Counted from the first letter of the stretch, positions 16,125 through 25,106 are shown. The stretch is DNA of 64,000 bases from Streptomyces daqingensis (GCF_014645895.1 NZ_BMMP01000022.1:1-64000), one strand, 5' to 3'. Translations and numbers: made by a program. The notes: generated by a model from the sequence alone, not told the origin.

Positions 16125-17789
16125 ATGATGGAGGACGTGCCCACCGACGCCACCGTTCCGGCCGACACCCGGAGCGGCTCCGCGGGTCGCTCCGCGAACC
16201 GGTCCGGAGCAGAGGCCCGGCGGGCGCACGCGGCCCCTCCGCCGCGCCCGGCGCGCAGCACCGGCAGCACGTCCAACACGTCCAGCACCGCCAGTACCAC
16301 CAGCACAACGAGCACCGCCAGCACGACCACGGGAAGGGCCTCACCAGTGCCGACGTCTTCCGGCAGCCCCCCACCCGGCCGCCCCGCCGAGCGCTTCGAC
16401 TGCGACGTCCTGATCGTCGGCGGCGGCATCGTCGGGTTGTCCACGGCCTACGCCGTCACCCGTGCCGCCCCCGGCACCCGCGTCGTCGTGCTGGAGAAGG
16501 AGCCCGGCCCGGCCCGCCACCAGACGGGACGGAACAGCGGGGTCATCCACAGCGGCATCTACTACCGTCCCGGGTCGCTCAAGGCGCGGTTCGCGGTGCG
16601 CGGTGCCGCCGAGATGACCGACTTCTGCGCGCAGCACGGCATCCCCCACGAGGTCACCGGCAAGCTGATCGTGGCCACGGGGCGCGACGAGCTGCCGCGG
16701 CTGCACGCCCTCATCCAGCGCGGCAGGCAGAACGGCATTCCGGTACGGGAGCTGGGGCCGGCCCAGCTCGCCGAACGCGAGCCGCACGTACGGGGTCTGG
16801 CCGCCATCCACGTCGGCACGACAGGAGTGTGCGACTTCGGCGCCGTCACGCGCCGGCTGGCTCGACTCGCGGAGGACGGCGGCGCCGTCGTGCGGTACGG
16901 CGCCGAGGTCACGGCGGTGGACCGCCGCCCGGGGAGGGGCGTGGCCGTCCGCGTCCGCGGCCGCGGACCTACGCGATCCGCCTCCCCGGCCGCCGCTTCC
17001 CCATCGGAATCCCGTTCCGGCGCCTTCCGTTCCGGAGCACCTTCGGACACCTCCGGATCCGGCGCCCGCGCCCGCGCCGAGACGGTGCACGGCGGCAGCA
17101 CGGTCGTGCGCGCCCGCGTGATCGTCAACTGCGCGGGCCTGTACTGCGACCGGCTGGCGCGGCTGACGGGGGACGATCCGCCGGCGCGCATCCTCCCCTT
17201 CCGCGGCGAGTACTTCGAACTCCGCCGCGAGCGTGAGGATCTGGTGCGCGGTCTCGTCTACCCGGTGCCCGATCCCGCGTTCCCCTTCCTCGGCGTCCAC
17301 CTCACCCGCGGCGTCGACGGGGGCGTGCACATCGGCCCGAACGCCGTACCCGCGCTGGCCGTCGAGGGTTACGACTGGCGGACGGTCCGCCCGCGCGAGC
17401 TGGCGGGGGTGCTCGCCCATCCCGGCACGTGGCGCGTCGCCCGCCGCCACTGGCGTTACGGGGCAGGGGAGTTGCACCGGTCGCTGTCGAAGCGGGCCTT
17501 CACCGGGGCGGTACGGCGGCTGCTGCCGGAGGTCGCCGAAGAGGACCTCGTACCGTCCCCCGCGGGTGTGCGGGCACAGGCGGTGCTGCACGACGGGACG
17601 CTCGTCGACGACTTCCTCATCACGGAAGGGCAGCACGCGGTCCACGTCCTCAACGCCCCGTCCCCCGCGGCGACGGCGTCGCTGCCGATCGGCCGGGAGA
17701 TCGCGGGCAGGGCGCTGGCGGCGCTCGAGTCGCTGAGCCCGCTGAGCCCCGCGGCGCGCACTGCGGACGCTGCACGCGACCGCCGCTGA
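16125..17789 (+). CDS. lhgO: L-2-hydroxyglutarate oxidase (DAO-family flavoprotein)
   Basis: A 554-residue frame. The enzyme core starts with the FAD motif DVLIVGGGIVGLSTAY at about residue 88, followed by QTGRNSGVIHSGIYY, a signature of LhgO/L2HGDH proteins, and ends with the substrate/FAD-binding VLNAPSPAATASLPIG segment. These enzymes oxidise L-2-hydroxyglutarate to 2-oxoglutarate and feed electrons to quinone. Two features are odd: a Ser/Thr-repeat N-terminus of about 75 residues, and a Ser/Ala/Gly-rich insertion near 280-320. A GTG at 16347 with GGGAAGG upstream would remove the Ser/Thr stretch and give 480 residues, closer to the family length; the upstream ATG also has a GTGAGG site, so the start is unresolved. 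Confidence 0.82.
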   Translation: MMEDVPTDATVPADTRSGSAGRSANRSGAEARRAHAAPPPRPARSTGSTSNTSSTASTTSTTSTASTTTGRASPVPTSSGSPPPGRPAERFDCDVLIVGGGIVGLSTAYAVTRAAPGTRVVVLEKEPGPARHQTGRNSGVIHSGIYYRPGSLKARFAVRGAAEMTDFCAQHGIPHEVTGKLIVATGRDELPRLHALIQRGRQNGIPVRELGPAQLAEREPHVRGLAAIHVGTTGVCDFGAVTRRLARLAEDGGAVVRYGAEVTAVDRRPGRGVAVRVRGRGPTRSASPAAASPSESRSGAFRSGAPSDTSGSGARARAETVHGGSTVVRARVIVNCAGLYCDRLARLTGDDPPARILPFRGEYFELRREREDLVRGLVYPVPDPAFPFLGVHLTRGVDGGVHIGPNAVPALAVEGYDWRTVRPRELAGVLAHPGTWRVARRHWRYGAGELHRSLSKRAFTGAVRRLLPEVAEEDLVPSPAGVRAQAVLHDGTLVDDFLITEGQHAVHVLNAPSPAATASLPIGREIAGRALAALESLSPLSPAARTADAARDRR

Positions 17790-17868
17790 GAGGCGAAAGC
17801 CGGTGCCCGGCAGGCGTCCCCCGCCGCGTTCCCGGCCCCCTCGGCAACGCCCTTACAGTGGAAGCACT

Positions 17869-18654
17869 GTGTCTGAGAAACCTGCCATGTTCCCCGACGG
17901 CGACGGCCCCTCAGCGGACCCGGCCGGTTCGCACCACGAGCGGCGCATCCGCAGCTTCCAGCCCCGCCGCAGCCGCGTCACCGCGGGTCAGCGAGCGGCG
18001 CTGCGACGGCTGTGGCCGCGCTGGGGCTTCGAGATCGACGGGCTGCGGCGGCTGGACCTGGACGAACTGTTCGCGGAGGACGAGCCGGAGGCGTCCGGTT
18101 CCGGGCAGCCGAACGGTCCGTCCGAACGCCCCGTCGTGCTGGAGATCGGATTCGGCATGGGGGAGGCGACCGCCGACATGGCCGCCGCCGAGCCGGAGAC
18201 ACGCGTCCTCGCCGTGGACGTGCACACCCCCGGCCAGGGCAACTTGCTGCGCCTCGCGGACGAACGCGGGCTGACCAACGTCCGCGTGGGGAACGGGGAC
18301 GCGATCATCCTGCTCCGCGAGATGCTCGCCCCCGGCTCCCTCTCCGGGCTGCGGGTCTACTTTCCGGACCCGTGGCCGAAGAAGCGGCACCACAAGCGGC
18401 GTCTGATCCAGCCGGAGTTCCTCGACCTCGCCGCGGAACCGCTCCGTTCAGGCGCGCTCGTCCACTGCGCGACGGACTGGGAGCCGTACGCCGAGCAGAT
18501 GCTCGACGTGCTCTCGGGCCATCCGGCGTACGAGAACACGCAGCCCGACGGGGGGTTCGCCCCGCGGCCCGACGTCCGCCCCCTCACCCGTTTCGAGGAA
18601 GCCGGGCTCACGAAGGGCCACAAGGTCCGCGACCTGCTGTTCCGCCGCCGCTGA
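17869..18654 (+). CDS. trmB: tRNA (guanine-N7-)-methyltransferase
   Basis: A 261-residue SAM-dependent methyltransferase forming m7G46 in tRNA variable loops. The SAM site EIGFGMGEATADMA and the hallmark FPDPWPKKRHHKRRL (about 163-177), containing the catalytic Asp and tRNA-binding basic residues, are complete. The C-terminal PLTRFEEAGLTKGHKVRDLLF is the usual TrmB end. The GTG at 17869 with GGAAG upstream is used; an upstream extension to 17803 is Pro/Arg-rich without similarity. It lies 79 nt after lhgO on the same strand and may be co-transcribed. The convergent PRC-barrel gene follows after 75 nt containing three copies of a GCTGACGGCCGCC-like motif. Confidence 0.93.
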   Translation: MSEKPAMFPDGDGPSADPAGSHHERRIRSFQPRRSRVTAGQRAALRRLWPRWGFEIDGLRRLDLDELFAEDEPEASGSGQPNGPSERPVVLEIGFGMGEATADMAAAEPETRVLAVDVHTPGQGNLLRLADERGLTNVRVGNGDAIILLREMLAPGSLSGLRVYFPDPWPKKRHHKRRLIQPEFLDLAAEPLRSGALVHCATDWEPYAEQMLDVLSGHPAYENTQPDGGFAPRPDVRPLTRFEEAGLTKGHKVRDLLFRRR

Positions 18655-18729
18655 CGGCCGCCCCGTCGAATACCGCTGACGGCCGCCGCCGCGAGCTGCT
18701 GACGACGGCCGCCGACGGTGCGGGTCAGG

Positions 18730-19653
18730 TCAGAGGGTCCCGTAGGACGTGTCGTCGATCCCCTCGACCTCGATGCGCTCCTTACGCACCTGGCCGTGCA
18801 CGGTCTCCTGCTCGACGTGCTCCTCCGTGACGAGCCGGATCCGCTCCACCGGAACGGTCTCGGTCTCCACGACCGGACGCTCGTCGTGCAGGACGACCTC
18901 GTAGGCGTCCTCCGTGATCGCCGGGCCGCTCAGCGCGTCGTCCCTGTTGGCCTCGCTGATCGGCTCGCGTTCGATACGCACCTCCTCGTGGCGCACCGGC
19001 ACGGTCTGCTCGACGTCCTCGGTCACGACGTACTTGCGCAGCCGCGCGCGGCCGGTCTCGTAGCGCTCGGTGCCCACGCGCAGACGCTCCTCGGAACGCG
19101 TCATGGCGTCCTGGGCTCGGCCCGTGCCGTATCCCGTCGCGCTTCCGGCCCCGGCACGTTCGCTGCCGTACGGCATCGCGCCGGTGGACGTGGCTCCGGC
19201 CGTGGACGCCGAGCTCTCCTCGCCGGCCGCGGATCCCGCTGCCGCCGTACCCGCGCCGGCCGCGGTCCCCGCCACGGTGCCGGCCGCGCCGGTGCCGCCT
19301 GCCGAGGTGTCCTCACCGCGGGACGGCATGGGCTCGTCCCAGTCGAAGCCGTAGAAGTTGTAGAGCTCCCGCTCCTGCTGCTCGGTGAGCCGCCCCTTCG
19401 AGACGTCCATGTGCGGGGCGTCCTTCACCTTGGTCTTCGGGACCGGCACCTCGAGGTAGTCGCCGACCACGCGGCCCTCGTGGATGGGTACGAACGTCTC
19501 CTGCGTACCGAACAGGCCCGTGCGGACCGTCGCCCACTCCGGCTCCCCCGTGCGCTCGTCGAGGAAGACGTGCCGGGCCTCGCCGATCTTCTTGCCGTCC
19601 GCGTCGTAGATCATGTGGTCGACCACGGCGGGAATCTGCTCCTGGGAGATCAT
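18730..19653 (-). CDS. PRC-barrel and DUF2382 (YsnF/AvaK) stress protein
   Basis: A 307-residue cytoplasmic protein. Residues 1-90 form a PRC-barrel (IYDADGKKIGEARHVFLDE). A Gly/Ala/Ser-rich linker spans about 110-175. The C-terminal 130 residues are a DUF2382 domain (SEERLRVGTERYETGRARLR, then VEQTVPVRHEEVRIEREPIS and the EHVEQETVHGQVRKERIEVEG end). Proteins of this make-up in actinomycetes are typically general-stress proteins of unknown biochemical role. GGAGG lies 7 nt before the ATG. Upstream, GTTT and TGATAC 15 nt apart loosely resemble a SigB-type promoter (GTTT-N14-16-GGGTAT), but the -10 match is weak. Confidence 0.87.
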   Translation of the reverse strand: MISQEQIPAVVDHMIYDADGKKIGEARHVFLDERTGEPEWATVRTGLFGTQETFVPIHEGRVVGDYLEVPVPKTKVKDAPHMDVSKGRLTEQQERELYNFYGFDWDEPMPSRGEDTSAGGTGAAGTVAGTAAGAGTAAAGSAAGEESSASTAGATSTGAMPYGSERAGAGSATGYGTGRAQDAMTRSEERLRVGTERYETGRARLRKYVVTEDVEQTVPVRHEEVRIEREPISEANRDDALSGPAITEDAYEVVLHDERPVVETETVPVERIRLVTEEHVEQETVHGQVRKERIEVEGIDDTSYGTL

Positions 19654-19864
19654 GAAGAGCCTCCTACTCCCAATGGCGTATCACTCCACTTCCAAGGCAA
19701 ACGCCGTGCGGCACAAGCCGCACCTCCCAGCCACACATCAGCACGCAAATTGGGCCATATGAGTGAAAAACATCCTTCGAGGCTCTGAGTGGGGCTTGGT
19801 CCCCGGCGATCTCCGGCAATCCGGAACACCCGCCGCGAGCAGGCCTCCGCCTCGTTACTGTCGA

Positions 19865-21766
19865 GTGGTGGACGACGAGGCTTCCGGCGCGGCTGACGCG
19901 CCCACGTATGCGGAAGGCGCCGGTGCGGCCGGCGGAGGCCGCGGCACCGGCGAGACCCCGGGGACGGCTCCGGAGAGCGGGCCTGAGGCGGGGCCGGTCG
20001 CGGACGGGGACGCGGACGGGGGCCGGGCCGCGGGTGCCGGCCCTGAGGGGAGCGGGCCCTCCTCCGACTCGTCCCGCAGATCCCAGCCAACTCAGCCGTC
20101 GCAGCAGTCCCAGCAGCCTTTGCCGCCCCTGCCGTCGCGTCCGCCCCGGAGACCGTCACAGGCCGGGCCCGGGCAGGACCCGCTGACACACGGCCCGCGT
20201 TCTCCGCAAGCGGGGGCAGGGACGCAACCGCAGGACGGAGGGCAGCCGCCGTCCCCCGTCGCGCAGCCCGCTCAGCAGGTCCCGTCCCACCCGTACCAGG
20301 CTCCGCAACCGCAGCCCGGACGGTCTTTCGGCGGTCCGGCCGCGCCCGCCGCCCAGTTCTCCCCGCACCAGCAGCCCGCGCACCACCCTCCGCAGACGCA
20401 TCTCGCCCCGGTGCCGGCCTACGCCCAGCAGCCGCAGTTCCCGGCGATGCCGGCATCTCCCGAAGAGTGGCGCTACCACCCGCCCAAGGCCCCGTCCTGG
20501 TGGCACCGGCACCGGCGGAAGCTGCGCGCTCTCGCCCTCGTCTCGCTTCTCGCCCTGTGCGGGCTGATCATCCTCGGGCTCGTACGCGAGCAGACCGGCA
20601 CCGTCGGCCTGCTCGTCGGCCTCGGCCTGGCCGTCCTTCCCGTGCCGCTCCTCGTCTCCGCGTTCCGGTGGATAGACGGCGTGGAGCCGACGCCGTGGCG
20701 CAACCACCTCTTCGCCTTCGCCTGGGGCGCCTGCGCGGCGACCCTCGTCGCGCTGCTCGCCAACAGCTTCGCCACCGACTGGCTCACCGGCGCCTCGATA
20801 GCGGACTCCGCCGGGCAGGCCGACGCCCTGGGCGCGACGGTCATCGCCCCCGTCGTGGAGGAGACGGCCAAGGGCACCGCTGTACTGCTGCTCTTCTGCT
20901 TCCGCAGGCGCGACTTCGACGGGGTGACGTCCGGACTGGCCCTCGCCGGCATCACCGCCACCGGCTTCGCCTTCACGGAGAACGTCCTCTACCTCGGCAC
21001 CGCCTTCGGCGAGGACCAGATCCTCTCCCCCGACGGGCTGCACGAGTCCGTGACCGCGATGACGTTCTTCATCCGCATCGTCCTGGCGCCCTTCGCGCAT
21101 CCCCTGTTCACGGCGCTCATCGGCGTCAGTTTCGGCATCATCGCCGCCGTCCCCTCCATGCGCCGCGGGCTGAAACTCCCGCTTCCCGTCCTGGGGCTGC
21201 TGACGGCCGTGCTGCTGCACGCCATCTGGAACGGCTCCGCGTCGCTGCCCGACTGGACGTTCGTCGCCGTCTACGCCCTCTTCATGATCCCGGTCTTCGT
21301 GACCCTCACGTGGCTGGCGATCTGGTCGCGACGGCAGGAGCTGCACACCATCCGCGACACGCTGCCCGCGTACGCGGCCGCAGGCTGGTTCGAGGCAGGG
21401 GAGCCCTGGGCCCTGTCGTCCATGCGGGCCCGGGCGCTGGCGCGTTCGACGGCACGCCGTACGCACGGGACGGCAGGCGCCCGCACGGTCGCCGAGTACC
21501 AGCACTTCGCGACGTCGCTGGCGCTCCTGCGCGCCCGCGCCCAGCACGGCACGCCCCCGCCGGACTTCCACGCGCGCGAGCAGGAACTCCTCCACCACCT
21601 CTGGCAGCGCCACGCGCTCGCCGGCCCGGCCACGGCCTCGGCGGCGTTCAGCCTCAACCCGGCCTTGAACGGGCGGGGTTGGGGCCCGGGTCCAGGGCCA
21701 GGGGCCGGTCCCGGTGCCGGTCACCCGAGTCCGTACGGCGCTCCCGTCCAGTTCCCGGTGCGCTGA
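19865..21766 (+). CDS. PrsW-family intramembrane protease
   Basis: A 633-residue membrane protein. The first ~205 residues are a Pro/Gln/Gly-rich cytoplasmic region. About eight hydrophobic helices follow from RKLRALALVSLLALCGLIIL. PrsW motifs are present: VVEETAKG (EExxK) near 331, FAFTEN near 370, HPLFTALIG near 411 and HAIWNGS near 452. In Bacillus, PrsW makes the site-1 cut in an anti-sigma factor; the target here is unknown, though a membrane-tethered sigma/zinc-finger protein lies 10 kb away. A C-terminal cytoplasmic helical domain (about 500-615) ends in a Gly/Pro tail. The GTG at 19865 is a guess; a longer frame reaches 19763 and no good ribosome site marks either. Confidence 0.85.
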   Translation: MVDDEASGAADAPTYAEGAGAAGGGRGTGETPGTAPESGPEAGPVADGDADGGRAAGAGPEGSGPSSDSSRRSQPTQPSQQSQQPLPPLPSRPPRRPSQAGPGQDPLTHGPRSPQAGAGTQPQDGGQPPSPVAQPAQQVPSHPYQAPQPQPGRSFGGPAAPAAQFSPHQQPAHHPPQTHLAPVPAYAQQPQFPAMPASPEEWRYHPPKAPSWWHRHRRKLRALALVSLLALCGLIILGLVREQTGTVGLLVGLGLAVLPVPLLVSAFRWIDGVEPTPWRNHLFAFAWGACAATLVALLANSFATDWLTGASIADSAGQADALGATVIAPVVEETAKGTAVLLLFCFRRRDFDGVTSGLALAGITATGFAFTENVLYLGTAFGEDQILSPDGLHESVTAMTFFIRIVLAPFAHPLFTALIGVSFGIIAAVPSMRRGLKLPLPVLGLLTAVLLHAIWNGSASLPDWTFVAVYALFMIPVFVTLTWLAIWSRRQELHTIRDTLPAYAAAGWFEAGEPWALSSMRARALARSTARRTHGTAGARTVAEYQHFATSLALLRARAQHGTPPPDFHAREQELLHHLWQRHALAGPATASAAFSLNPALNGRGWGPGPGPGAGPGAGHPSPYGAPVQFPVR

Positions 21767-22001
21767 GCCCCCACCACCCGCGCCGATCCGGGCCCCGCGG
21801 CACCGGCGCGGCGGCATCCGCCCGCGCGTCCGCGCGCCCGGCCCCGCCCCGGCATCACCGGGACCGCGCCCGTTCGGGACGGGGCATAACCCGTACGGCT
21901 GCCGCCGGCGGTGCGGCGGGCCCAGGTCGTGGCAGCATCGGCACCGGCCCCACCACACGACCGCGGACACCCCCGAGCCGAGCGGGAAGTGCGAACCGAC
22001 G

Positions 22002-22295
22002 ATGCTGTCCCTGAGCGAAGCCCACCACGCCGCCCGCCGGTTCCTCGAGGGCGTCTACGCGGACGACTCGATGACGATCGTGCTCCGGACGGAGTCCACG
22101 GAGGAGTATCCGTGGGCGTGGGCGGTCCGCTTCGACTCGCAGGAGCACATCGACGGCGGCGACCCCGGACGGGCGCCGTCCGTCAGCGTGGTCGTCGTCC
22201 CCAAGACCGGCGAGGTGCCCTACTTCCCCCCGAAGGACATGACGCCGGAGGAGTTCGCCGACTACGCCTCGGCGATCCGGCCCACGGCGCTGTGA
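22002..22295 (+). CDS. YrhB/Imm35-like small protein
   Basis: A 97-residue soluble protein, MLSLSEAHHAARRFL to ASAIRPTAL, containing YPWAWAVRFDSQEHIDG and the conserved end KTGEVPYFPPKDMTPEEF. This pattern resembles the YrhB / immunity-protein-35-like family, which in some bacteria neutralises polymorphic toxins. No toxin gene is adjacent, so the immunity role is only a family possibility. It begins 235 nt after the PrsW gene; that gap contains GC-rich inverted repeats but no clear terminator. The ribosome site is weak (GGGAAG 15 nt upstream). Confidence 0.65.
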   Translation: MLSLSEAHHAARRFLEGVYADDSMTIVLRTESTEEYPWAWAVRFDSQEHIDGGDPGRAPSVSVVVVPKTGEVPYFPPKDMTPEEFADYASAIRPTAL

Positions 22296-22509
22296 CCCCA
22301 CCTCCCCGGCCCTCGCGCGGGGCGTGCTCCTGCCTTCGGGGCGGCGCGCGCTGCTCCGTGACCGGGACACAGACGGCGTACGGCACGTCAGACACCCGAC
22401 TCCCCTGCCCCCGCCGGTAGTTCAGGCTCAGCTTCCGGCTCGCGCTGTCCGTGCGGGCGCTCCACCAGTGCGAAGCGGCACGTACGACGGCGAACCGCGG
22501 AGCCGCGGC

Positions 22510-22812
22510 TTACGAGGCCAGCCGCTCGCGCTCCGCCCGTCCGCCACCGGCCGGCTCGGCGTCCCGCTCGGGCTGGTTGATCTCGGCCCACACCGTGTCG
22601 AGGGAGAGGCCGAGGACGTCTGCGATCGCGGCGATGGTCGGGAAGGCCGGAGTCGCCACGCGGCCCGACTCGATCTTCCGGAGGGTCTCCGGTGAGACCC
22701 GTGCGTCGAGCGCGACCTCGAGCATCGAGCGCTGTCCCCTGGCGCGGCGCAGCAGGGCGCCGAGGCGCTGTCCGCGTTCGACCTCTGCGGGAGTGAGCGG
22801 CAACCTGACCAT
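22510..22812 (-). CDS. XRE-family transcriptional regulator
   Basis: A 100-residue Cro/CI-type protein that is almost only an HTH domain: LGALLRRARGQRSMLEVALD, the turn ARVSPETLRKIESGR and the last helix pair TIAAIADVLGLSLDTVW. The tail is charged and disordered. It is divergent from the methionine aminopeptidase paralogue at 22888, with 75 nt between starts containing one palindrome, so it probably represses both genes. Pairing of an XRE gene with an extra MetAP is something I recall from several actinomycetes. Confidence 0.85.
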   Translation of the reverse strand: MVRLPLTPAEVERGQRLGALLRRARGQRSMLEVALDARVSPETLRKIESGRVATPAFPTIAAIADVLGLSLDTVWAEINQPERDAEPAGGGRAERERLAS

Positions 22813-22826
22813 GACGCCGATTCTAG

Positions 22827-22848
22827 TACCGGGATAATATGGCCGGTA
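22827..22848. promoter_or_regulatory. Operator/promoter between XRE regulator and map paralogue
   Basis: TACCGG, ten bases (GATAATATGG) and CCGGTA form a perfect 6-bp inverted repeat; flanking TAG-like triplets extend it imperfectly. The AT-rich spacer contains ATAAT, a -10-like box, so a dimeric repressor bound here would cover the start of transcription. It lies 15 nt from the XRE start codon and 40 nt from the aminopeptidase start. Confidence 0.6.
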
Positions 22849-22887
22849 TAGTTATTGGCATCGGCAGAGGGACACAGAGGGACACGC

Positions 22888-23664
22888 GTGATCGAGATCC
22901 TGAACACCTCGGGACTGGCCAGAGCGAGGGAGACCGGCGCCCTGGTCGCCCACATACTGCGGACGCTGAGGAGCCGCACCACGGTCGGCACGAACCTCCT
23001 GGACATCGACCGCTGGACCGAGGCGATGATCGTCGAAGCCGGAGCGCAGTCCTGCTACGTCGACTACGAACCCTCGTTCGGGCGCGGCCCGTTCGGCCAC
23101 TACGTCTGCACGGCCGTCAACGACGCCGTACTCCACGGGCGGCCCCACGACTACACGCTGGCCGACGGCGATCTGCTGACCCTGGATCTCGCCGTCTCCC
23201 GGGCCGGAGTCGCCGCGGACTCCGCCGTCAGTTTCCTCGTGGGCACGTCGAGGCCCACAGAGAGCGTCGCCATGATCAGTGCGACCGAACGCGCCCTGGA
23301 GGCGGGGATATCCGCCGCCGTACCCGGCGCCCGGACCGGTGACATCTCGTATGCCATCGGGTCGGTCCTCAGCGAGGCGGGCTACCCGGTCAACACCGAG
23401 TTCGGTGGGCACGGCATCGGGTCGGCGATGCACCAGGAGCCGCACGTCGCGAACACCGGACGGCCCGGACGCGGCTACAAGCTCCGCCCCGGGCTGCTGC
23501 TCGCGCTGGAGCCGTGGGTCATGGCGGACACCGCCGATCTCGTCGTCGATGCCGACGGCTGGACGCTCCGGAGCGCGACGGGATGCCGCACGGCACACAG
23601 CGAGCACACGATCGCCGTCACTCAGGACGGAGCGGAGATCCTCACCCTGCCGCCCAACTCGTAG
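22888..23664 (+). CDS. map: Type I methionine aminopeptidase (second copy type)
   Basis: A 258-residue metallopeptidase of the pita-bread fold that removes N-terminal methionine. Metal ligands are in place: the two Asp of LTLDLAVSRAGVAADSAVSF, His in FGGHGIG, Glu in LALEPWVM and Glu in HSEHTIAVT; the substrate-side His in NDAVLHG is also present. It lacks the N-terminal zinc-finger or SH3-binding extension seen in some actinobacterial MetAPs. The housekeeping copy normally lies with secY/adk, so this is probably a regulated paralogue. GTG 22888 follows AGAGGGA at 7 nt. The divergent XRE gene and shared palindrome suggest induction under a specific condition. Confidence 0.88.
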   Translation: MIEILNTSGLARARETGALVAHILRTLRSRTTVGTNLLDIDRWTEAMIVEAGAQSCYVDYEPSFGRGPFGHYVCTAVNDAVLHGRPHDYTLADGDLLTLDLAVSRAGVAADSAVSFLVGTSRPTESVAMISATERALEAGISAAVPGARTGDISYAIGSVLSEAGYPVNTEFGGHGIGSAMHQEPHVANTGRPGRGYKLRPGLLLALEPWVMADTADLVVDADGWTLRSATGCRTAHSEHTIAVTQDGAEILTLPPNS

Positions 23665-23700
23665 CGTGCTCAGGTGGGTTGAGTGTGGCGCCCTCAGCAG

Positions 23701-23736
23701 CCGTGCCCGGAAGGCGAGTTCGCCTCCCGGGCACGG
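23701..23736 (+). terminator. Terminator of the map paralogue
   Basis: CCGTGCCCGG and CCGGGCACGG enclose a second complementary pair AGGCGA/TCGCCT, making one nearly unbroken stem with a 2-nt loop, 36 nt after the aminopeptidase stop. Confidence 0.75.
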
Positions 23737-24138
23737 ACTCGTTCCGGTCGAGGGAAGCCGCCCGGACTGCCCTCTCCATCGAGGGACGGCACCCCGCTCG
23801 GGCCACGCCGCCCTCCGACTGCCTGCGTTCGGTGACGGCAACCGACCGGTTAAGCCAACTGGCCGATACCGTCCGTCAGTTCGCGGACCAGCGGCCGAGT
23901 TCCGCACCCGCCGCCGGCGCCCCCAGGTCGCCCGGGTCGAACGAGAGCGCCCCGTCCGCCCCGAGGCCGCCGGGAGTGCCGCGCAGCAGCCAGCTCGCGC
24001 CGGAGTTTCTGGCACTGCCGTCCTCGCCGGGCTCACGACACGCAGGACGGCGCTGACGGTTCCGGACGTTACGGAACCGCACCCTTCAGCGATGCTTGCG
24101 CCGACGCCGTCCCGTCGCGAGACGTGTCGGGGAGCGCC
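23737..24138. other. Intergenic region, no gene recognised
   Basis: About 400 nt between the map terminator and the end of the convergent Nudix gene. Frames are open because of GC content, but none shows a ribosome site or a family motif. GGTTCCG-N7-CGGAACC near 24058-24078 is a short stem that could terminate the Nudix transcript. Confidence 0.35.
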
Positions 24139-24546
24139 CTAACCCTTCAGCGTCTCGACCACGGCGGCGACAGCCGGCCGGTCCTGGTCCAGCCAGTCCA
24201 CGTCGAAGGCCTCGTCAGGGGCGAGCCAGCGCAACTCATCGTGATCCTGCAGGGGTCGAGGTGCGCCCGCCAGCAGCCGTGCCCGCCACACGTGCAACAC
24301 CAACTCCTGCGTGAGGGGCCACTCGCCCGCTACCCGCGCCACAGGCTCGACCTCGATGCCCAGCTCCTCACGGAGTTCACGCACGAGGGCCTCGTCCACC
24401 CGCTCCCCGGGCTCGACCTTGCCTCCAGGGAGCTCCCAGCGGCCGGCAAGTGCGGGCGGCGCCGTACGCCGTGCCGCGAGCAGCCTGCCCTTGTCGCAGA
24501 CCGCGCCACCGACCACCACGCGTCGCCCGTTCGTCCCGTCATCCAT
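24139..24546 (-). CDS. Nudix hydrolase (MutT-like)
   Basis: A 135-residue Nudix protein with a complete box: GGKVEPGERVDEALVRELRE followed by ELGIEV, giving G-x5-E-x7-REL-x-EE-x-G. The opening VVVGGAVCDKGRLLAARRT and WELPGGK are typical of MutT/NUDT1-type enzymes that hydrolyse oxidised or non-canonical nucleoside triphosphates; specificity cannot be read. ATG 24546 starts right before the fold. The upstream HATPase gene on the same strand ends 38 nt away, so the two may be co-transcribed. Confidence 0.88.
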   Translation of the reverse strand: MDDGTNGRRVVVGGAVCDKGRLLAARRTAPPALAGRWELPGGKVEPGERVDEALVRELREELGIEVEPVARVAGEWPLTQELVLHVWRARLLAGAPRPLQDHDELRWLAPDEAFDVDWLDQDRPAVAAVVETLKG

Positions 24547-24584
24547 GGTCGACGAACCTATGGCACAAGGGCGTTCTCGCGGGG

Positions 24585-25106
24585 TCAGCCGTCGAGTTCG
24601 CACCAGACCGTCTTGCCGGCGCCGTGCTGGTCCACGCCCCAGCGGAGTGCCAGAGCGTCGAGGAGGAGCAGCCCGCGTCCCGACTCAGCATCGGCGCCGG
24701 GCAGCCGCGGGAGCGGCAGAGGGCCGGGCAGCGGGTCGGTGAGGGAGAGCCGGGGGCGGGGCCCGGCCATCGACGCGTGGAGCATGACCGGGGTGCCCGG
24801 TCCGACGTGGACGATGACGTTGGTGAGCAGTTCGCTGACGCAGAGCCGTGCCGTTCCCGCCGGCTCCGGCATGCCCCACAACTCGAACCAGGCGCCGACG
24901 CGGCGCCGCACCGGGGCGAGGGCCTCCGCCTCCGCGAGCACCGGGATCGTCAGCGTGACGCAGCACCGGCGTGCGAGATGACCGCGGTCCTCCTCGGCCC
25001 GCAGCGCCGCGGCCGAGCCGTGGGCGGACACGGAGAGCGGGACCGGGTGTTCCGGCTGCGGTTCGGGAGCCGAAGCCGACCGGGCCTCGCGTGGTGACGG
25101 GTGCAT
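24585..25106 (-). CDS. HATPase-domain regulator (anti-sigma / WhiJ-system partner)
   Basis: A 173-residue stand-alone GHKL ATPase domain. The N-box is CVSELLTNVIVHVG (Glu and Asn for Mg-ATP) and the lid region DAESGRGLLLLDALALRWG contains G-x-G. It ends in GAGKTVWCEL, the C-terminal strand seen in RsbW-like kinases. Residues 1-45 are disordered. It is divergent from an XRE-DUF5753 gene followed by DUF397 genes. The trio HATPase, XRE and DUF397 is a recurring streptomycete regulatory set (WhiJ and relatives) affecting development. GGAAAGG precedes the ATG. Confidence 0.83.
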   Translation of the reverse strand: MHPSPREARSASAPEPQPEHPVPLSVSAHGSAAALRAEEDRGHLARRCCVTLTIPVLAEAEALAPVRRRVGAWFELWGMPEPAGTARLCVSELLTNVIVHVGPGTPVMLHASMAGPRPRLSLTDPLPGPLPLPRLPGADAESGRGLLLLDALALRWGVDQHGAGKTVWCELDG

